64,000 nt of DNA from Beijerinckiaceae bacterium. GTDB lineage: Bacteria; Pseudomonadota; Alphaproteobacteria; Rhizobiales; Beijerinckiaceae. The stretch is taken from contig JAIETL010000050.1 of assembly GCA_019745195.1 (NCBI GenBank), positions 1 through 64,000 on the forward strand, written 5' to 3'. Positions within the stretch are counted from its first letter, which is position 1; every line of letters starts with the position of its first letter. Made by a program: the position numbers and the translations under genes. The notes under the pieces were generated by a model. The model was given only the letters and a program-made list of their open reading frames with translations, had not been told where the DNA came from and searched no databases. Positions 10,261-19,950 of the stretch are shown here, piece after piece.

Positions 10261-13218
10261 ATGGCTCGCCAGGACATCAACGAGGCCCTCGCCCAGACCG
10301 GGTTCCTCTATGGCGGCAACGCGGCCTATATCGAGGATCTCTACGCCCGCTACCAGACCGATCCGACATCGGTCGACGAGCAGTGGCAGGGCTTCTTCGG
10401 CGGCCTGAAGGATGACGGCGCGTCGATCGTCCAGAACGCCAAGGGCGCCTCCTGGACCAGGCCGAACTGGCCCGTCCACGCTAATGGCGAACTCGTCTCG
10501 GCGCTCGACGGCAACTGGGCCGTGGTCGAGAAGGTCGTTTCCGACAAGCTGAACGGCAAGGCCAAGGCGGCCGGCGCGACTCTGTCAGCGTCCGACGTCC
10601 AGCAGGCCACGCGCGATTCCGTGCGCGCCATCATGCTGATCCGCGCCTACCGGATGCGCGGCCATCTCCACGCCAAGCTCGATCCGCTCGGCATCGAGAG
10701 TCGCACCGATTCCGAGGAACTGGCGCCGGCGGCCTTCGGCTTCGGCGAGGCCGATCTCGACCGCAAGATATTCATCGACAACGTGCTCGGCATGGAGTTC
10801 GCCACGATCCGCGAGATGGTCGCGATCCTGCAGCGGACCTATTGCAACACCATCGGCATCGAGTTCATGCACATCTCCGATCCGGAGCAGAAGGCATGGC
10901 TGCAGGAGCGGATCGAGGGCCCCGACAAGGAGATCGCCTTCACGCGCGAGGGCAAGAAGGCGATCCTGAACAAGCTCGTCGAGGCCGAAGGCTTCGAGAA
11001 GTTCATCGACCTGAAATACACCGGCACCAAGCGCTTCGGGCTCGATGGCGGCGAGGCGCTGATCCCGGCGCTGGAGCAGATCATCAAGCGCGGCGGCGCG
11101 CTCGGCGTGCGTGACATCGTCTTCGGCATGGCCCATCGCGGCCGCCTCAACGTGCTGACCCAGGTGCTCGGCAAGCCGCACCGCGCGCTGTTCCACGAGT
11201 TCAAGGGCGGCTCCTTCGCCCCCGACGACGTCGAAGGCTCGGGCGACGTCAAGTATCATCTGGGCGCCTCGGCCGACCGCGAGTTCGACGGCAACAACGT
11301 CCACGTCTCGCTGACCGCCAACCCGTCGCATCTCGAGATCGTCGATCCGGTCGTGCTCGGCAAGGTCCGCGCCAAGCAGGACCAGTTCGGCGACATCGTC
11401 GAGCGCTCCAAAGTGCTGCCGCTGCTGCTGCATGGCGACGCGGCCTTCGCCGGCCAGGGCGTGGTCGCCGAATGCCTCGGCCTGTCGGGGCTGAAAGGCC
11501 ACAAGACCGGCGGCTCGATTCATTTCATCGTCAACAACCAGATCGGCTTCACGACCTATCCGCGCTATTCGCGCTCCTCGCCCTATCCCTCGGATGTGGC
11601 GAAGATGGTCGAGGCTCCGGTCTTCCATGTGAACGGCGACGATCCCGAGGCGGTGGTCTTCGCCGCGAAGGTCGCGATCGAGTTCCGGCAGAAATTCCAC
11701 AAGCCGGTCGTGGTCGACATGTTCTGCTATCGCCGCTTCGGCCATAACGAGGGCGACGAGCCGGGCTTCACCCAGCCGCTGATGTACCGCAAGATCCGCG
11801 GCCACAAATCGACGCTCGAGCTCTACTCGGCCAAGCTCGAGGCCGAGGGCGTGATCGCGCCAGGCGAGGTCGACGAGATGCGGGCCGCCTGGAAGGCGAG
11901 GCTCGAGATCGAATTCGACGCCGGCCAGGCCTTCAAGCCCAACAAGGCCGACTGGCTCGACGGCCGCTGGGCCGGCATGAAGGCGATCCGCGCCGACGAG
12001 GACGACCCGCGTCGCGGCGCGACCGGCGTTCCCGCCGCCGTGCTCCGGGAAATCACCGAGAAGATCACGGCGGTTCCCGCCGGCTTCAATGTCCACAAGA
12101 CGATCCAGCGCTTCCTCGACAACCGCAAGAAGGCGGTCGAGTCCGGCCAGGGTATCGACTGGGCCACGGCGGAATCGCTGGCCTTCGGCTCGCTCCTGCT
12201 CGACGGCCACCCGGTTCGCCTCTCGGGGCAGGATTGCGAGCGCGGCACCTTCTCGCAGCGCCATTCGGTGCTGATCGACCAGGAAACCGAGGCGCGCCAC
12301 ACCTCGCTGAACCATATTCGCGAGGGCCAGTCGCGCTACGAGGTCATCAACTCGATGCTCTCGGAAGAAGCCGTGCTCGGCTTCGAATACGGCTACACCC
12401 TGTCGGAGCCCAACGCCCTGACCTGCTGGGAGGCGCAGTTCGGCGACTTCGCCAATGGCGCGCAGGTCGTGTTCGACCAGTTCATCTCGTCGGGCGAGCG
12501 CAAATGGCTGCGCATGTCGGGCCTCGTCTGCCTGCTGCCGCACGGCTATGAGGGCCAGGGGCCGGAGCACTCCTCGGCCCGGCTGGAGCGCTTCCTGCAG
12601 ATGTGCGCCGAGGACAACATGCAGGTCGCCAACTGCTCGACGCCGGCGAGCTATTTCCACATCCTGCGCCGGCAGCTCAAGCGCGACTTCCGCAAGCCGC
12701 TGATCCTGATGACGCCGAAATCGCTGCTGCGCCACAAGCGCTGCGTCTCGACGCTCGACGAACTGGCCGAGGGCTCGAGCTTCCACCGCGTGCTGCATGA
12801 CGACGCCGAACGCGGAAACTCGACGACGAAGCTGGTCAAGGATTCCAAGATCCGCCGCGTCGTGCTGTGCTCGGGCAAGGTCTATTTCGACCTGCTGGAG
12901 GAGCGCGAGAAGCGCGGGCTGGACGATGTCTACCTGATGCGCGTCGAGCAGCTCTATCCCTTCCCGCTGAAGTCGCTGGCGCATGAGCTGTCGCGTTTCA
13001 AGGGCGCGGATGTGGTCTGGTGCCAGGAGGAGCCCAAGAACATGGGCTCCTGGACCTTCGTGGAGCCCTATCTCGAGTGGGTGCTCGGCCATGCCGGCTC
13101 GAAGTCGAAGCGGCCGCGCTATGTCGGCCGCCCGGCCTCGGCCGCGACCGCGACGGGCCTGATGTCGAAACACCTCGCCCAGCTCAACGCGTTCCTCGAC
13201 GAGGCCTTCGCGGCCTGA
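10261..13218 (+). CDS. sucA: 2-oxoglutarate dehydrogenase E1 component
   Basis: 985-residue thiamine-diphosphate enzyme that decarboxylates 2-oxoglutarate and passes the succinyl group to the lipoyl arm of SucB. The N-terminal segment [18 protein letters not shown] is the E2-binding region. Thiamine and active-site motifs include [24 protein letters not shown] and [11 protein letters not shown]; the C-terminal half has SHRHS-type FSQRHSVL and [13 protein letters not shown]. The ATG at 10261 (after AGGACG) gives the standard start; an open frame runs 81 bases further up through the palindromes but is not conserved. Confidence 0.97.
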   Translation: MARQDINEALAQTGFLYGGNAAYIEDLYARYQTDPTSVDEQWQGFFGGLKDDGASIVQNAKGASWTRPNWPVHANGELVSALDGNWAVVEKVVSDKLNGKAKAAGATLSASDVQQATRDSVRAIMLIRAYRMRGHLHAKLDPLGIESRTDSEELAPAAFGFGEADLDRKIFIDNVLGMEFATIREMVAILQRTYCNTIGIEFMHISDPEQKAWLQERIEGPDKEIAFTREGKKAILNKLVEAEGFEKFIDLKYTGTKRFGLDGGEALIPALEQIIKRGGALGVRDIVFGMAHRGRLNVLTQVLGKPHRALFHEFKGGSFAPDDVEGSGDVKYHLGASADREFDGNNVHVSLTANPSHLEIVDPVVLGKVRAKQDQFGDIVERSKVLPLLLHGDAAFAGQGVVAECLGLSGLKGHKTGGSIHFIVNNQIGFTTYPRYSRSSPYPSDVAKMVEAPVFHVNGDDPEAVVFAAKVAIEFRQKFHKPVVVDMFCYRRFGHNEGDEPGFTQPLMYRKIRGHKSTLELYSAKLEAEGVIAPGEVDEMRAAWKARLEIEFDAGQAFKPNKADWLDGRWAGMKAIRADEDDPRRGATGVPAAVLREITEKITAVPAGFNVHKTIQRFLDNRKKAVESGQGIDWATAESLAFGSLLLDGHPVRLSGQDCERGTFSQRHSVLIDQETEARHTSLNHIREGQSRYEVINSMLSEEAVLGFEYGYTLSEPNALTCWEAQFGDFANGAQVVFDQFISSGERKWLRMSGLVCLLPHGYEGQGPEHSSARLERFLQMCAEDNMQVANCSTPASYFHILRRQLKRDFRKPLILMTPKSLLRHKRCVSTLDELAEGSSFHRVLHDDAERGNSTTKLVKDSKIRRVVLCSGKVYFDLLEEREKRGLDDVYLMRVEQLYPFPLKSLAHELSRFKGADVVWCQEEPKNMGSWTFVEPYLEWVLGHAGSKSKRPRYVGRPASAATATGLMSKHLAQLNAFLDEAFAA

Positions 13219-13270
13219 TCCGCAAGCTCATCCTGACACGCCAGACGAAGACACGAAGAAGAGGCCTGAC

Positions 13271-14548
13271 ATGGCGACCGAAATCCGCGTTCCCACCCTC
13301 GGCGAATCCGTCTCCGAGGCGACCATCGGCAAATGGTTCAAGAAGCCGGGCGACGCGGTGAAGGCCGACGAGCCCTTGGTCGAGCTCGAAACCGACAAGG
13401 TGACGCTGGAGGTCAACGCGCCGGCGGCCGGCGTGCTCGGCGAAATCGTCGCCAAGGAAGGCGAGACGGTGGGCGTCAGCGCCCTGCTCGGCATGATCTC
13501 GGCTGGAGACGGCAAGGCCGCGGCGCCCGCGCCGAAGGCCGACGCGGCAGTGGCGCAGGCCGCCGGCAAGGCCGGCGAGACCACGAGCGCCGCCGCCGAG
13601 AAGAAGTCCGGCGAGGTCGCCGGCGACACGCAGATCAAGCCCGCGACCAAGGCCGGTGATTCCGGCCCCGCCGTCGGCCGTCTCGCCGCCGAAAGCGGCG
13701 TCGATCCATCCTCGGTCAGCGCCTCGGGCAAGGATGGCCGCGTCACCAAGGGCGACATGCTGGCGGCGATCGCGACCGGCGGCCAGGCCGCGCCTGCGGC
13801 GGCTCCCGCTCCCGTGCAGGTCCGCGCGCCCTCGGCCCCCGACGACGCCTCGCGCGAAGAACGCGTGAAAATGACCAAGCTGCGCCAGACCATCGCGCGC
13901 CGCCTCAAGGAGGCGCAGGCGACGGCCGCGATGCTGACGACCTTCAACGAGGTCGACATGTCGGCGGTGATGGCGCTGCGCAACCAGTACAAGGACGTGT
14001 TCGAGAAGAAGCACGGCGTGAAGCTCGGCTTCATGGGCTTTTTCGTGAAGGCCTGCGTGCAGGCGCTGAAGGAAATCCCCTCGGTCAACGCCGAGATCGA
14101 CGGCACCGACATCGTCTACAAGAACTACTATCATGTCGCCGTCGCCGTCGGCACCGACAAGGGCCTCGTCGTGCCCGTGGTGCGCGATGCCGACCAACTC
14201 TCCATCGCCGGCGTCGAGAAGAAGATCGGCGAACTCGGCAAGAAGGCGCGCGACGGCGCCCTCAAGATCGAGGACATGCAGGGCGGCACCTTCACCATCT
14301 CGAATGGCGGCGTCTACGGCTCGCTGATGTCGACGCCGATCCTCAACGCGCCGCAATCGGCGATTCTCGGCATGCACAAGATCCAGGAGCGCCCGATGGT
14401 CGTCGGCGGCCAGATCGTGGTGCGCCCGATGATGTATCTCGCGGTCAGCTACGACCACCGCATCATCGACGGCAAGGAAGCCGTGACCTTCCTCGTCCGC
14501 ATCAAGGAGGCGCTGGAGGACCCGGCGCGGCTGGTGCTGGATCTGTGA
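13271..14548 (+). CDS. sucB: Dihydrolipoyllysine succinyltransferase (2-oxoglutarate dehydrogenase E2)
   Basis: 425 residues with three domains in order: one lipoyl domain ([11 protein letters not shown], lipoylated K43), an Ala/Pro-rich linker (about 80-125), a peripheral-subunit-binding domain ([24 protein letters not shown]), and the catalytic domain ending with [13 protein letters not shown] (H396, D400). It transfers succinyl to CoA and forms the core of the 2-oxoglutarate dehydrogenase complex. AGAAGAGG precedes the ATG. Its usual partner gene lpd is 748 bases downstream, displaced by two extra ORFs. Confidence 0.97.
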   Translation: MATEIRVPTLGESVSEATIGKWFKKPGDAVKADEPLVELETDKVTLEVNAPAAGVLGEIVAKEGETVGVSALLGMISAGDGKAAAPAPKADAAVAQAAGKAGETTSAAAEKKSGEVAGDTQIKPATKAGDSGPAVGRLAAESGVDPSSVSASGKDGRVTKGDMLAAIATGGQAAPAAAPAPVQVRAPSAPDDASREERVKMTKLRQTIARRLKEAQATAAMLTTFNEVDMSAVMALRNQYKDVFEKKHGVKLGFMGFFVKACVQALKEIPSVNAEIDGTDIVYKNYYHVAVAVGTDKGLVVPVVRDADQLSIAGVEKKIGELGKKARDGALKIEDMQGGTFTISNGGVYGSLMSTPILNAPQSAILGMHKIQERPMVVGGQIVVRPMMYLAVSYDHRIIDGKEAVTFLVRIKEALEDPARLVLDL

Positions 14549-14567
14549 GAAATCTGGCTCGGCGGTC

Positions 14568-14975
14568 GTGCAGAGCTGGATCGCCGTATCGGAGATCGTT
14601 CGCAACCTCGGGCTGGCGCTGGCCGCCTTTGGCGGCGTTTATCTCGCATGGCGCAAAATGATACCGGAAATGCGTCAGGCGGGTAGTGCGGCTGCCAAGG
14701 CGGAACTTGATCGCCGCGGCCATGTCTACGAGCTTTTCAATCGAGCGGTCGGCCAATTGTCGGATGATCGCCTTGAGGTCCGGTTGGGCGCTATATACGT
14801 TCTGCGCGAGTTGGGTCGGGATTTTCCCGACTTGGCCAACCCAGTCTTCGAACTTCTCGGTACGCATCTGCGCGAGCGTGCCCGGGGCTACGGCGAGAAT
14901 GAGCCGCCGATCGACGTTCAGGAGATCGCGGCGACCTTGAGAATGAGGATTGCAAAAGATGCCGATCCGAAATGA
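14568..14975 (+). CDS. Membrane-anchored N-terminal half of a pentapeptide-repeat-type protein
   Basis: 135 residues starting at GTG 14568. Residues about 10-28 form one transmembrane helix, followed by a conserved helical module (YELFNRAVGQLSDDRLEVRLGAIYVLRELGRD ... IDVQEIAATLR, given here in parts). From memory, in related proteins this module is joined directly to a C-terminal pentapeptide-repeat domain. Here that domain is encoded in another frame by the next, overlapping ORF. Either one frame change split an ancestral gene or the two parts are translated separately. It sits between sucB and lpd in the TCA operon. Confidence 0.6.
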   Translation: MQSWIAVSEIVRNLGLALAAFGGVYLAWRKMIPEMRQAGSAAAKAELDRRGHVYELFNRAVGQLSDDRLEVRLGAIYVLRELGRDFPDLANPVFELLGTHLRERARGYGENEPPIDVQEIAATLRMRIAKDADPK

Positions 14976-15279
14976 CCTCTCGTCTCTAGCGCCTGTCCTG
15001 AAGCTCAATGGCGCGTTCATTCGCAAAGTCGACCTTAGCGACGCAATTCTCCGAGGCGCAAATCTGTCTCGCGCGGATGCGAGCGGCGCCTTGTTCAGGA
15101 ACTCTGATTTTGCAGGCGCCAATCTCGAGGGCACCATCCTCAAAGGGGCGGACCTGACGGGCGCCATCAATCTTACGGAAGAACAACTGGCTGTCGCGAT
15201 TATCGACGATGGAACGCGCCTGCCGGCGTATATCGATGCGTCAAAACTCGGCCGTCTGACGACGGCTGGCCATCAGTAA
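14959..15279 (+). CDS. Pentapeptide-repeat protein (C-terminal half of the pair)
   Basis: 106 residues from ATG 14959; GAGGA at 14945-14949 is well spaced for it. Residues about 17-70 are consecutive A(D/N)LXX-type pentapeptides (LSDAI LRGAN LSRAD ... FAGAN LEGTI LKGAD LTGAI), expected to fold as a right-handed quadrilateral beta helix. The tail has LTEEQLAVAIIDDGTRLP, common at the ends of such proteins. The start overlaps the previous ORF by 17 bases in a +1 frame. The function of the family is generally unknown; lpd follows 16 bases later. Confidence 0.65.
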   Translation: MPIRNDLSSLAPVLKLNGAFIRKVDLSDAILRGANLSRADASGALFRNSDFAGANLEGTILKGADLTGAINLTEEQLAVAIIDDGTRLPAYIDASKLGRLTTAGHQ

Positions 15280-15295
15280 GCGGAAATCTGTCTAA

Positions 15296-16696
15296 ATGTC
15301 CTACGATCTCGTCGTCATCGGAACCGGCCCCGGCGGCTATGTCTGCGCCATTCGCGCGGCCCAGCTCGGCCTCAAGGTCGCCGTCGTCGAAAAGCGCGCC
15401 AGGCATGGCGGCACCTGCCTGAATGTCGGCTGCATTCCGTCCAAGGCGCTGCTGCACGCCTCGGAGATGTTCGAGGAGGCCGGCCACACCTTTCCGAGCC
15501 TCGGTATCTCGGTGGGCAAGCCAAAACTCGACCTGACGCAGATGATGGTCCACAAGCAGGAGACGGTGGACGCCAACGTCAATGGCGTCGCCTTCCTGCT
15601 GAAGAAGAACAAGATAGAGCCCTTCCACGGCACGGCCTCGGTCCCGGCCGCCGGCAAGGTCGTCGTCACCGCCGACGACGGCAAGACGCAGGAGCTGGAG
15701 ACCAAAGCGATCGTCATCGCCACAGGCTCCGAGGCGATGGGCCTGCCCGGCGTCGCGGTCGACGAAAAGACCGTCGTGACCTCGACCGGCGCGCTCGAAC
15801 TGACCGCCGTTCCCAAGGAGCTTCTGGTCGTCGGCGCGGGCGTGATCGGGCTGGAGATCGGCTCGGTCTGGAGCCGGCTCGGGGCCAAGGTCACCGTCGT
15901 CGAATATCTCGACCGCATCCTGCCCGGCATGGACGACGAGATCGCCAAGCAGTTCCAGCGCATCCTGCAGAAGCAGGGCTTCGAGTTCCATCTCGGCTCG
16001 AAGGTCACCAAGGTCGAGACCGGCAAGAAGGGCGGCGCGACCGTCACGGTCGAGCCCGCAGCAGGCGGCGAGGGCAAGACGCTGACGGCCGACATCGTGC
16101 TGGTCGCGATCGGCCGGCGGCCCAATACGGAGGGCCTGGAACTGGAGCAGGCCGGCGTCACGACAGAGCGCGGCCGCGTCGTCATCGACGATCACTTCAG
16201 GACCAATGTCGCCGGTATCTACGCGATCGGCGACGTGGTGCCCGGCCCGATGCTGGCCCACAAGGCCGAGGACGAGGGCGTCGCGGTCGCCGAGATCATC
16301 AGTGGCAAGCACGGTCATGTGAACTACGACGTCATTCCCGGCATCATCTACACCGCGCCGGAAGTCGCCGCGATCGGCAGGACCGAAGAGGAACTCAAGG
16401 CCGCAGGCGTCGCCTACAAAATCGGCAAGTTTCCGTTCACGGCCAATGGCCGCGCCCGCGCGATCCGCCACACCGACGGCTTCGTGAAGGTGCTGGCGGA
16501 TGCCGCCACCGACCGCGTGCTCGGCTGCCACATCATCGGCCCCCATGCCGGTGACCTGATCGCCGAGGTCGCGGTGCTGATGGAATTCGGCGGCTCCTCG
16601 GAAGACCTCGCCCGCACCTGCCACGCCCACCCGACGCTCTCGGAAGCGGTCAAGGAAGCCGCGATGGCGGTGGAGAAGCGGCAGATCCATATGTGA
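15296..16696 (+). CDS. lpd: Dihydrolipoyl dehydrogenase (E3)
   Basis: 466-residue FAD flavoprotein that reoxidises the dihydrolipoyl arm of the 2-oxoglutarate dehydrogenase complex with NAD. The FAD-binding GTGPGG is at 9-14, the redox disulfide is in [13 protein letters not shown] (C41, C46), the NAD-binding motif is [12 protein letters not shown], and the C-terminal HAHPTLSEA holds the catalytic histidine. It is the last core gene of the operon. Confidence 0.97.
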   Translation: MSYDLVVIGTGPGGYVCAIRAAQLGLKVAVVEKRARHGGTCLNVGCIPSKALLHASEMFEEAGHTFPSLGISVGKPKLDLTQMMVHKQETVDANVNGVAFLLKKNKIEPFHGTASVPAAGKVVVTADDGKTQELETKAIVIATGSEAMGLPGVAVDEKTVVTSTGALELTAVPKELLVVGAGVIGLEIGSVWSRLGAKVTVVEYLDRILPGMDDEIAKQFQRILQKQGFEFHLGSKVTKVETGKKGGATVTVEPAAGGEGKTLTADIVLVAIGRRPNTEGLELEQAGVTTERGRVVIDDHFRTNVAGIYAIGDVVPGPMLAHKAEDEGVAVAEIISGKHGHVNYDVIPGIIYTAPEVAAIGRTEEELKAAGVAYKIGKFPFTANGRARAIRHTDGFVKVLADAATDRVLGCHIIGPHAGDLIAEVAVLMEFGGSSEDLARTCHAHPTLSEAVKEAAMAVEKRQIHM

Positions 16697-16700
16697 GGGG

Positions 16701-16719
16701 CGGGCGCGCTTCGCGCCCG
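16701..16719 (+). terminator. Hairpin after lpd, possible terminator
   Basis: A perfect 8-bp GC stem (CGGGCGCG / CGCGCCCG) with a CTT loop lies 4 bases after the lpd stop. No T-run follows, so termination would be weak or factor-assisted. Confidence 0.4.
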
Positions 16720-16744
16720 GACCGATCTGGTGTAGACTGGTGGC

Positions 16745-17041
16745 ATGACCCGTGACGAAGCCACCGCCGAGTTGGCCGGCCGAGCCGGCGCACTGCGCAG
16801 TCGTGGCGCGCGGGCAGCGTTCGTCTATGGTTCGACCGCCAGGGACGAGGCCCGACGCGACAGCGACGTGGATATCTTTATCGACATTGAGCCCGGCAGA
16901 AAGTTCTCGCTGCTCGATCTCATCGCCATGCAGCGCTATCTGAGCGACGAACTCGGTGTCGAGATCGATCTGAGAACGCGCGCGAGCCTTCATCCCAGGC
17001 TCAAGGACCAGATCGAGCGCGAGGCGATCCGGATCTTCTGA
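16745..17041 (+). CDS. MNT-domain nucleotidyltransferase antitoxin
   Basis: 98-residue minimal nucleotidyltransferase with the hallmark GSTARDEARRDSDVDIFID: G29-S30 bind the nucleotide, and D41 and D43 bind metal. MNT proteins paired with HEPN proteins act as antitoxins, in studied systems by AMPylating the HEPN toxin. The gene ends at 17041, overlapping the HEPN gene by one base. It lies 48 bases after lpd on the same strand. Confidence 0.85.
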   Translation: MTRDEATAELAGRAGALRSRGARAAFVYGSTARDEARRDSDVDIFIDIEPGRKFSLLDLIAMQRYLSDELGVEIDLRTRASLHPRLKDQIEREAIRIF

Positions 17042-17385
17042 TGCCGCGTCAGACCGACGTTGTTCTAGAGGATATTCTCAACGCAATCGCCCTGCTCGAC
17101 TCTGAGCTCGCCGGCCACAGCGAAGTATCGTTTGCGCGCACGTTGTTCGTCCAACGCGGAGCCGAGCGGACCCTCGAAATCATTTCCGAGGCCGTGCGCC
17201 ATCTTCCGGATGATCTACTCGCGCTACGGCCGGATATCTCCTGGACCGACATCCGCTCGATCGGCAACACGATCAGGCACGAATACAGGTGCGTCGATCC
17301 TGCGTTGATCTGGTCGATCGCCAGGAACGACCTGCCGCCACTGCGCGCCGCAGTCGAGGATCTCGTGCGGCGTTTCAACCCATAA
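17041..17385 (+). CDS. HEPN-domain (HepT-like, DUF86) toxin
   Basis: 114-residue all-helical HEPN protein, the presumed toxin partner of the preceding MNT protein. The motif region is IRSIGNTIRHEY with H80 and Y82 (the HxY part is intact). The usual arginine of the R-x4-6-H ribonuclease motif is not at the standard position: residue 75 is Gly and 73 is Ser. R72 and R79 are the nearest arginines. I recall a subfamily with GN..RHEY in this place, so the variant may be normal for it. Together with MNT it forms a type VII-like module. Confidence 0.85.
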   Translation: MPRQTDVVLEDILNAIALLDSELAGHSEVSFARTLFVQRGAERTLEIISEAVRHLPDDLLALRPDISWTDIRSIGNTIRHEYRCVDPALIWSIARNDLPPLRAAVEDLVRRFNP

Positions 17386-17400
17386 ACCGGCTTCGCCGGT
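17386..17400. terminator. Short hairpin between convergent genes
   Basis: ACCGGC-TTC-GCCGGT begins at the base after the HEPN stop codon and lies between it and the convergent folD end. The gap is only 17 bases, so this could serve both strands. Confidence 0.4.
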
Positions 17401-17402
17401 CT

Positions 17403-18275
17403 TCACCCCCGCCGCGCCTGAAACGCCGTCAGCGTGTTTCGCAGCAAACAGGCGATCGTCATCGGGCCCACCCCGCCGGGCACCGGCGTGATCGCCCCGG
17501 CCACCGCCACAGCCTCCGCGAAGTCCACATCCCCGACCAGCTTTCCGTCCGGAAGACGGTTGATGCCGACATCGATCACCGTCGCGCCCGGCTTGATCCA
17601 GTCGCCCTTGACGAAATGCGGCCGACCCACCGCCGCCACGACGATGTCGGCGCGCCTGACCACGCTGGCGAGGTCGCGCGTGCGCGAATGCGCGATCGTC
17701 ACCGTGCAGTCGGCCTGGAGCAGGAGCTGAGCCACCGGGCGGCCGACGAGCTCCGAACGACCGATCACCACGGCCTCCAGTCCGGCCAGCACCGGCAGCG
17801 CCTGCTTCAGAAGCAGCATGCAGCCGAGCGGCGTACAGGGGACAAGCAGCGTCGCGCCGCTTGCCTTGCCGCTCGCCAGCCTGCCCGCGTTGATGGGGTG
17901 CAGACCGTCGACATCCTTGGCCGGGTCGATCGCGTCGATGATGACGCCGGTGTCGATGTGTTTCGGCAGCGGCAGTTGCACGAGGATGCCATCGACCGTG
18001 TCATCGGCGTTCAGTTCAGCGATCTTCGCCAGCAGCTCCGCCTCGCTCGACTCAGCCGGCAGGCGGTGCGCCCTCGACTTCATGCCGATCTCGGCGGCGA
18101 GTTTTTCCTTCGAGGCGACATAGACCCGGCTCGCCGGATCGTCGCCCACAAGCACGACGTCGAGACCCGGCACGAGGCCGGTCGAGGCCCTGATCGCCGC
18201 GATCTCTTCGCCGATCCCGGCCCTCAACGCGGCGGCTGCCGCCTTGCCGTCGATGATGCGCGCCTGCCCGGCCAT
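17403..18275 (-). CDS. folD: Bifunctional methylenetetrahydrofolate dehydrogenase/cyclohydrolase
   Basis: 290 residues. FolD interconverts 5,10-methylene-THF and 10-formyl-THF in one-carbon metabolism. Motifs are [14 protein letters not shown] (substrate lysine region near 53), the signature [12 protein letters not shown] near 93-104, and [19 protein letters not shown] and [15 protein letters not shown] for NADP binding and the C-terminal loop. It is convergent with the MNT/HEPN pair and divergent from the amidohydrolase gene. Confidence 0.96.
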   Translation of the reverse strand: MAGQARIIDGKAAAAALRAGIGEEIAAIRASTGLVPGLDVVLVGDDPASRVYVASKEKLAAEIGMKSRAHRLPAESSEAELLAKIAELNADDTVDGILVQLPLPKHIDTGVIIDAIDPAKDVDGLHPINAGRLASGKASGATLLVPCTPLGCMLLLKQALPVLAGLEAVVIGRSELVGRPVAQLLLQADCTVTIAHSRTRDLASVVRRADIVVAAVGRPHFVKGDWIKPGATVIDVGINRLPDGKLVGDVDFAEAVAVAGAITPVPGGVGPMTIACLLRNTLTAFQARRG

Positions 18276-18434
18276 GTCCTTTGTCTCCGTCCCGTTCGCG
18301 AGCCGCCCTCATGCGCGATCGGCCGGGGCGCGACAAGTCCGAATGCGGCGCAAGGATGCCGCAGCGCACCATGCCTTGCGAGCTTCGGCTGGCGCGGTTA
18401 TCGATCTCAGGTGAGGTTTGGAGAGGCGAGCAGC

Positions 18435-19766
18435 GTGACCACCGGATTTGCGTCCATTCCCGCCTCCGGCCCCTGCCGCCTGATCCGCACCCGCATCCCG
18501 CTCTGCCTCGTCGATGGCGCGGCGCTGGCCGCCGACCGCGACGGCCTCGCGCTCGCCGATATCGCGGTCGAGGACAGGCGCATCGCCTCGATCCTGCCTG
18601 TCGGCACCGACGTCCACAATGGGGATGGCCCGGCCGTCGATCTCGACGGCGGCATCGTGCTGCCGCGCCTCGTCGATGCCCATGTCCATCTCGACAAGGG
18701 CCATATCTGGCCGCGCCGGCGCAATCCCGACGGCTCTTTCAAGGGCGCGCTGGAGAATGTGCTCGCCGACCGCGAGGCCAACTGGACGGCGGACGATGTC
18801 CGCGCCCGGATGGGATTCGGGCTGCGCTGCGCCTTTGCCCATGGCACCGCGGCGGTCAGGACGCATATCGATTCGCTCGGCAAGCAGATCGGCATCTCCT
18901 GGCCTGTGCTGGCCGAACTGCGCGCGGAGTGGGCTGGCCGCATAACCTTGCAGGCCTCGCCGCTCTTCGGGCTGCAGTTCGCGCTCGAAGCCGCCCATAT
19001 GCAGGCGGTCACCAAGGCGGTGCTGGCGCATGGCGACGGGCTGTTCGGCTGCGTCACCTACATGATCCCCGAGATCGACCAGGCGCTCGACATCGTCTTC
19101 CGCAATGCGATCGAGCACGGCTTCGATCTCGACTTCCATGTCGACGAAACCAACGACCCCGAGGCGCGCGCTCTGGAGCACATCGCGGACGCGGCGCTGC
19201 GACACCGTTTCGCCGGCAAGATCCTGTGCGGGCATTGCTGTTCGCTGGCGCTGCAAGAACCGCAGGACGAGGCGCGCATCATCGCCAAGGTCAGGGAGGC
19301 CGGCATCGCGGTGGTCTCGCTGCCGATGTGCAACATGTATCTGCAGGACCGGCAGGCCGGCCGCACGCCGCGCTGGCGCGGGGTCACGGCGCTGCACGAG
19401 TTGAAGGCGGCAGGAGTGCCGGCGATGATCGCGTCGGACAACACCCGCGACCCGTTCTACGCCTATGGCGACCTCGATCTGATCGAGGTTTTCCGCGAGG
19501 GCACGCGCATCCTCCAGCTCGACCATTCCGGGACCGACTGGGCCAACGCCGTGGCGCGCACGCCCGCCGATGCGATGGGGCTCGGCGAGGCCGGCCGGCT
19601 ATTGGTCGGCGGCGCGGCCGATCTGATCCTGACGCGGGCGCGCGACTGGACCGAGTTCTTCGCAAGGCCGCAGTCCGACCGGACGGTGCTGGTTGCGGGC
19701 AAAGCAATCGACAGGACGCTGCCCGACTATCGCGAGCTCGATCATCTGACGGGAGTGCGGACGTGA
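18435..19766 (+). CDS. Cytosine-deaminase-like amidohydrolase
   Basis: 443 residues from GTG 18435, preceded by GAGAGG at 18421-18426. Metal ligands of the amidohydrolase superfamily are visible: H83 and H85 in VDAHVHLDKGH, the FHVDETND histidine, CGHCCSLA and the aspartate in ASDNTRDPF. The DKGH and HVDE forms match the cytosine deaminase/N-isopropylammelide hydrolase group. It probably deaminates a pyrimidine- or triazine-like ring; the exact substrate is not determinable. A much longer open frame extends upstream through folD antisense and is not used. Confidence 0.85.
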   Translation: MTTGFASIPASGPCRLIRTRIPLCLVDGAALAADRDGLALADIAVEDRRIASILPVGTDVHNGDGPAVDLDGGIVLPRLVDAHVHLDKGHIWPRRRNPDGSFKGALENVLADREANWTADDVRARMGFGLRCAFAHGTAAVRTHIDSLGKQIGISWPVLAELRAEWAGRITLQASPLFGLQFALEAAHMQAVTKAVLAHGDGLFGCVTYMIPEIDQALDIVFRNAIEHGFDLDFHVDETNDPEARALEHIADAALRHRFAGKILCGHCCSLALQEPQDEARIIAKVREAGIAVVSLPMCNMYLQDRQAGRTPRWRGVTALHELKAAGVPAMIASDNTRDPFYAYGDLDLIEVFREGTRILQLDHSGTDWANAVARTPADAMGLGEAGRLLVGGAADLILTRARDWTEFFARPQSDRTVLVAGKAIDRTLPDYRELDHLTGVRT

Positions 19767-19792
19767 TGCTCGACCGGGTGTCATCCCCACGC

Positions 19793-19903
19793 CGTCATCC
19801 CGGACAAGCGGCCGCAGGCTGCGCCGCTCCGGGCTCCATCATCGGGCTCGGCGGCGCTTTACGATGGATCCCGGAGCTCCGCATCGCTGCGTCCGGGATG
19901 ACG
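19793..19903. repeat. Dispersed palindrome family A, copy 1
   Basis: An imperfect inverted repeat bounded by CGTCATCCCGGAC and GTCCGGGATGACG. It fills most of the gap between the amidohydrolase and the FAD oxidase. Other copies are at 31729, 33641 and 35642. Confidence 0.85.
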
Positions 19904-19950
19904 GCGGTGTTTCTATGGACTGATCGCGTCGCGTCGGAGCCTTGCCAGCC

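Noticed and set aside
10585-13173. 862-codon open frame on the minus strand opposite sucA
   Set aside because: High GC with third-position bias gives long antisense frames; its translation is low-complexity and lacks family motifs, while sucA is unmistakable.
17289-18434. Upstream extension of the cytosine-deaminase-like frame across folD
   Set aside because: Extension is antisense to folD; the GTG at 18435 with GAGAGG gives the normal family start.
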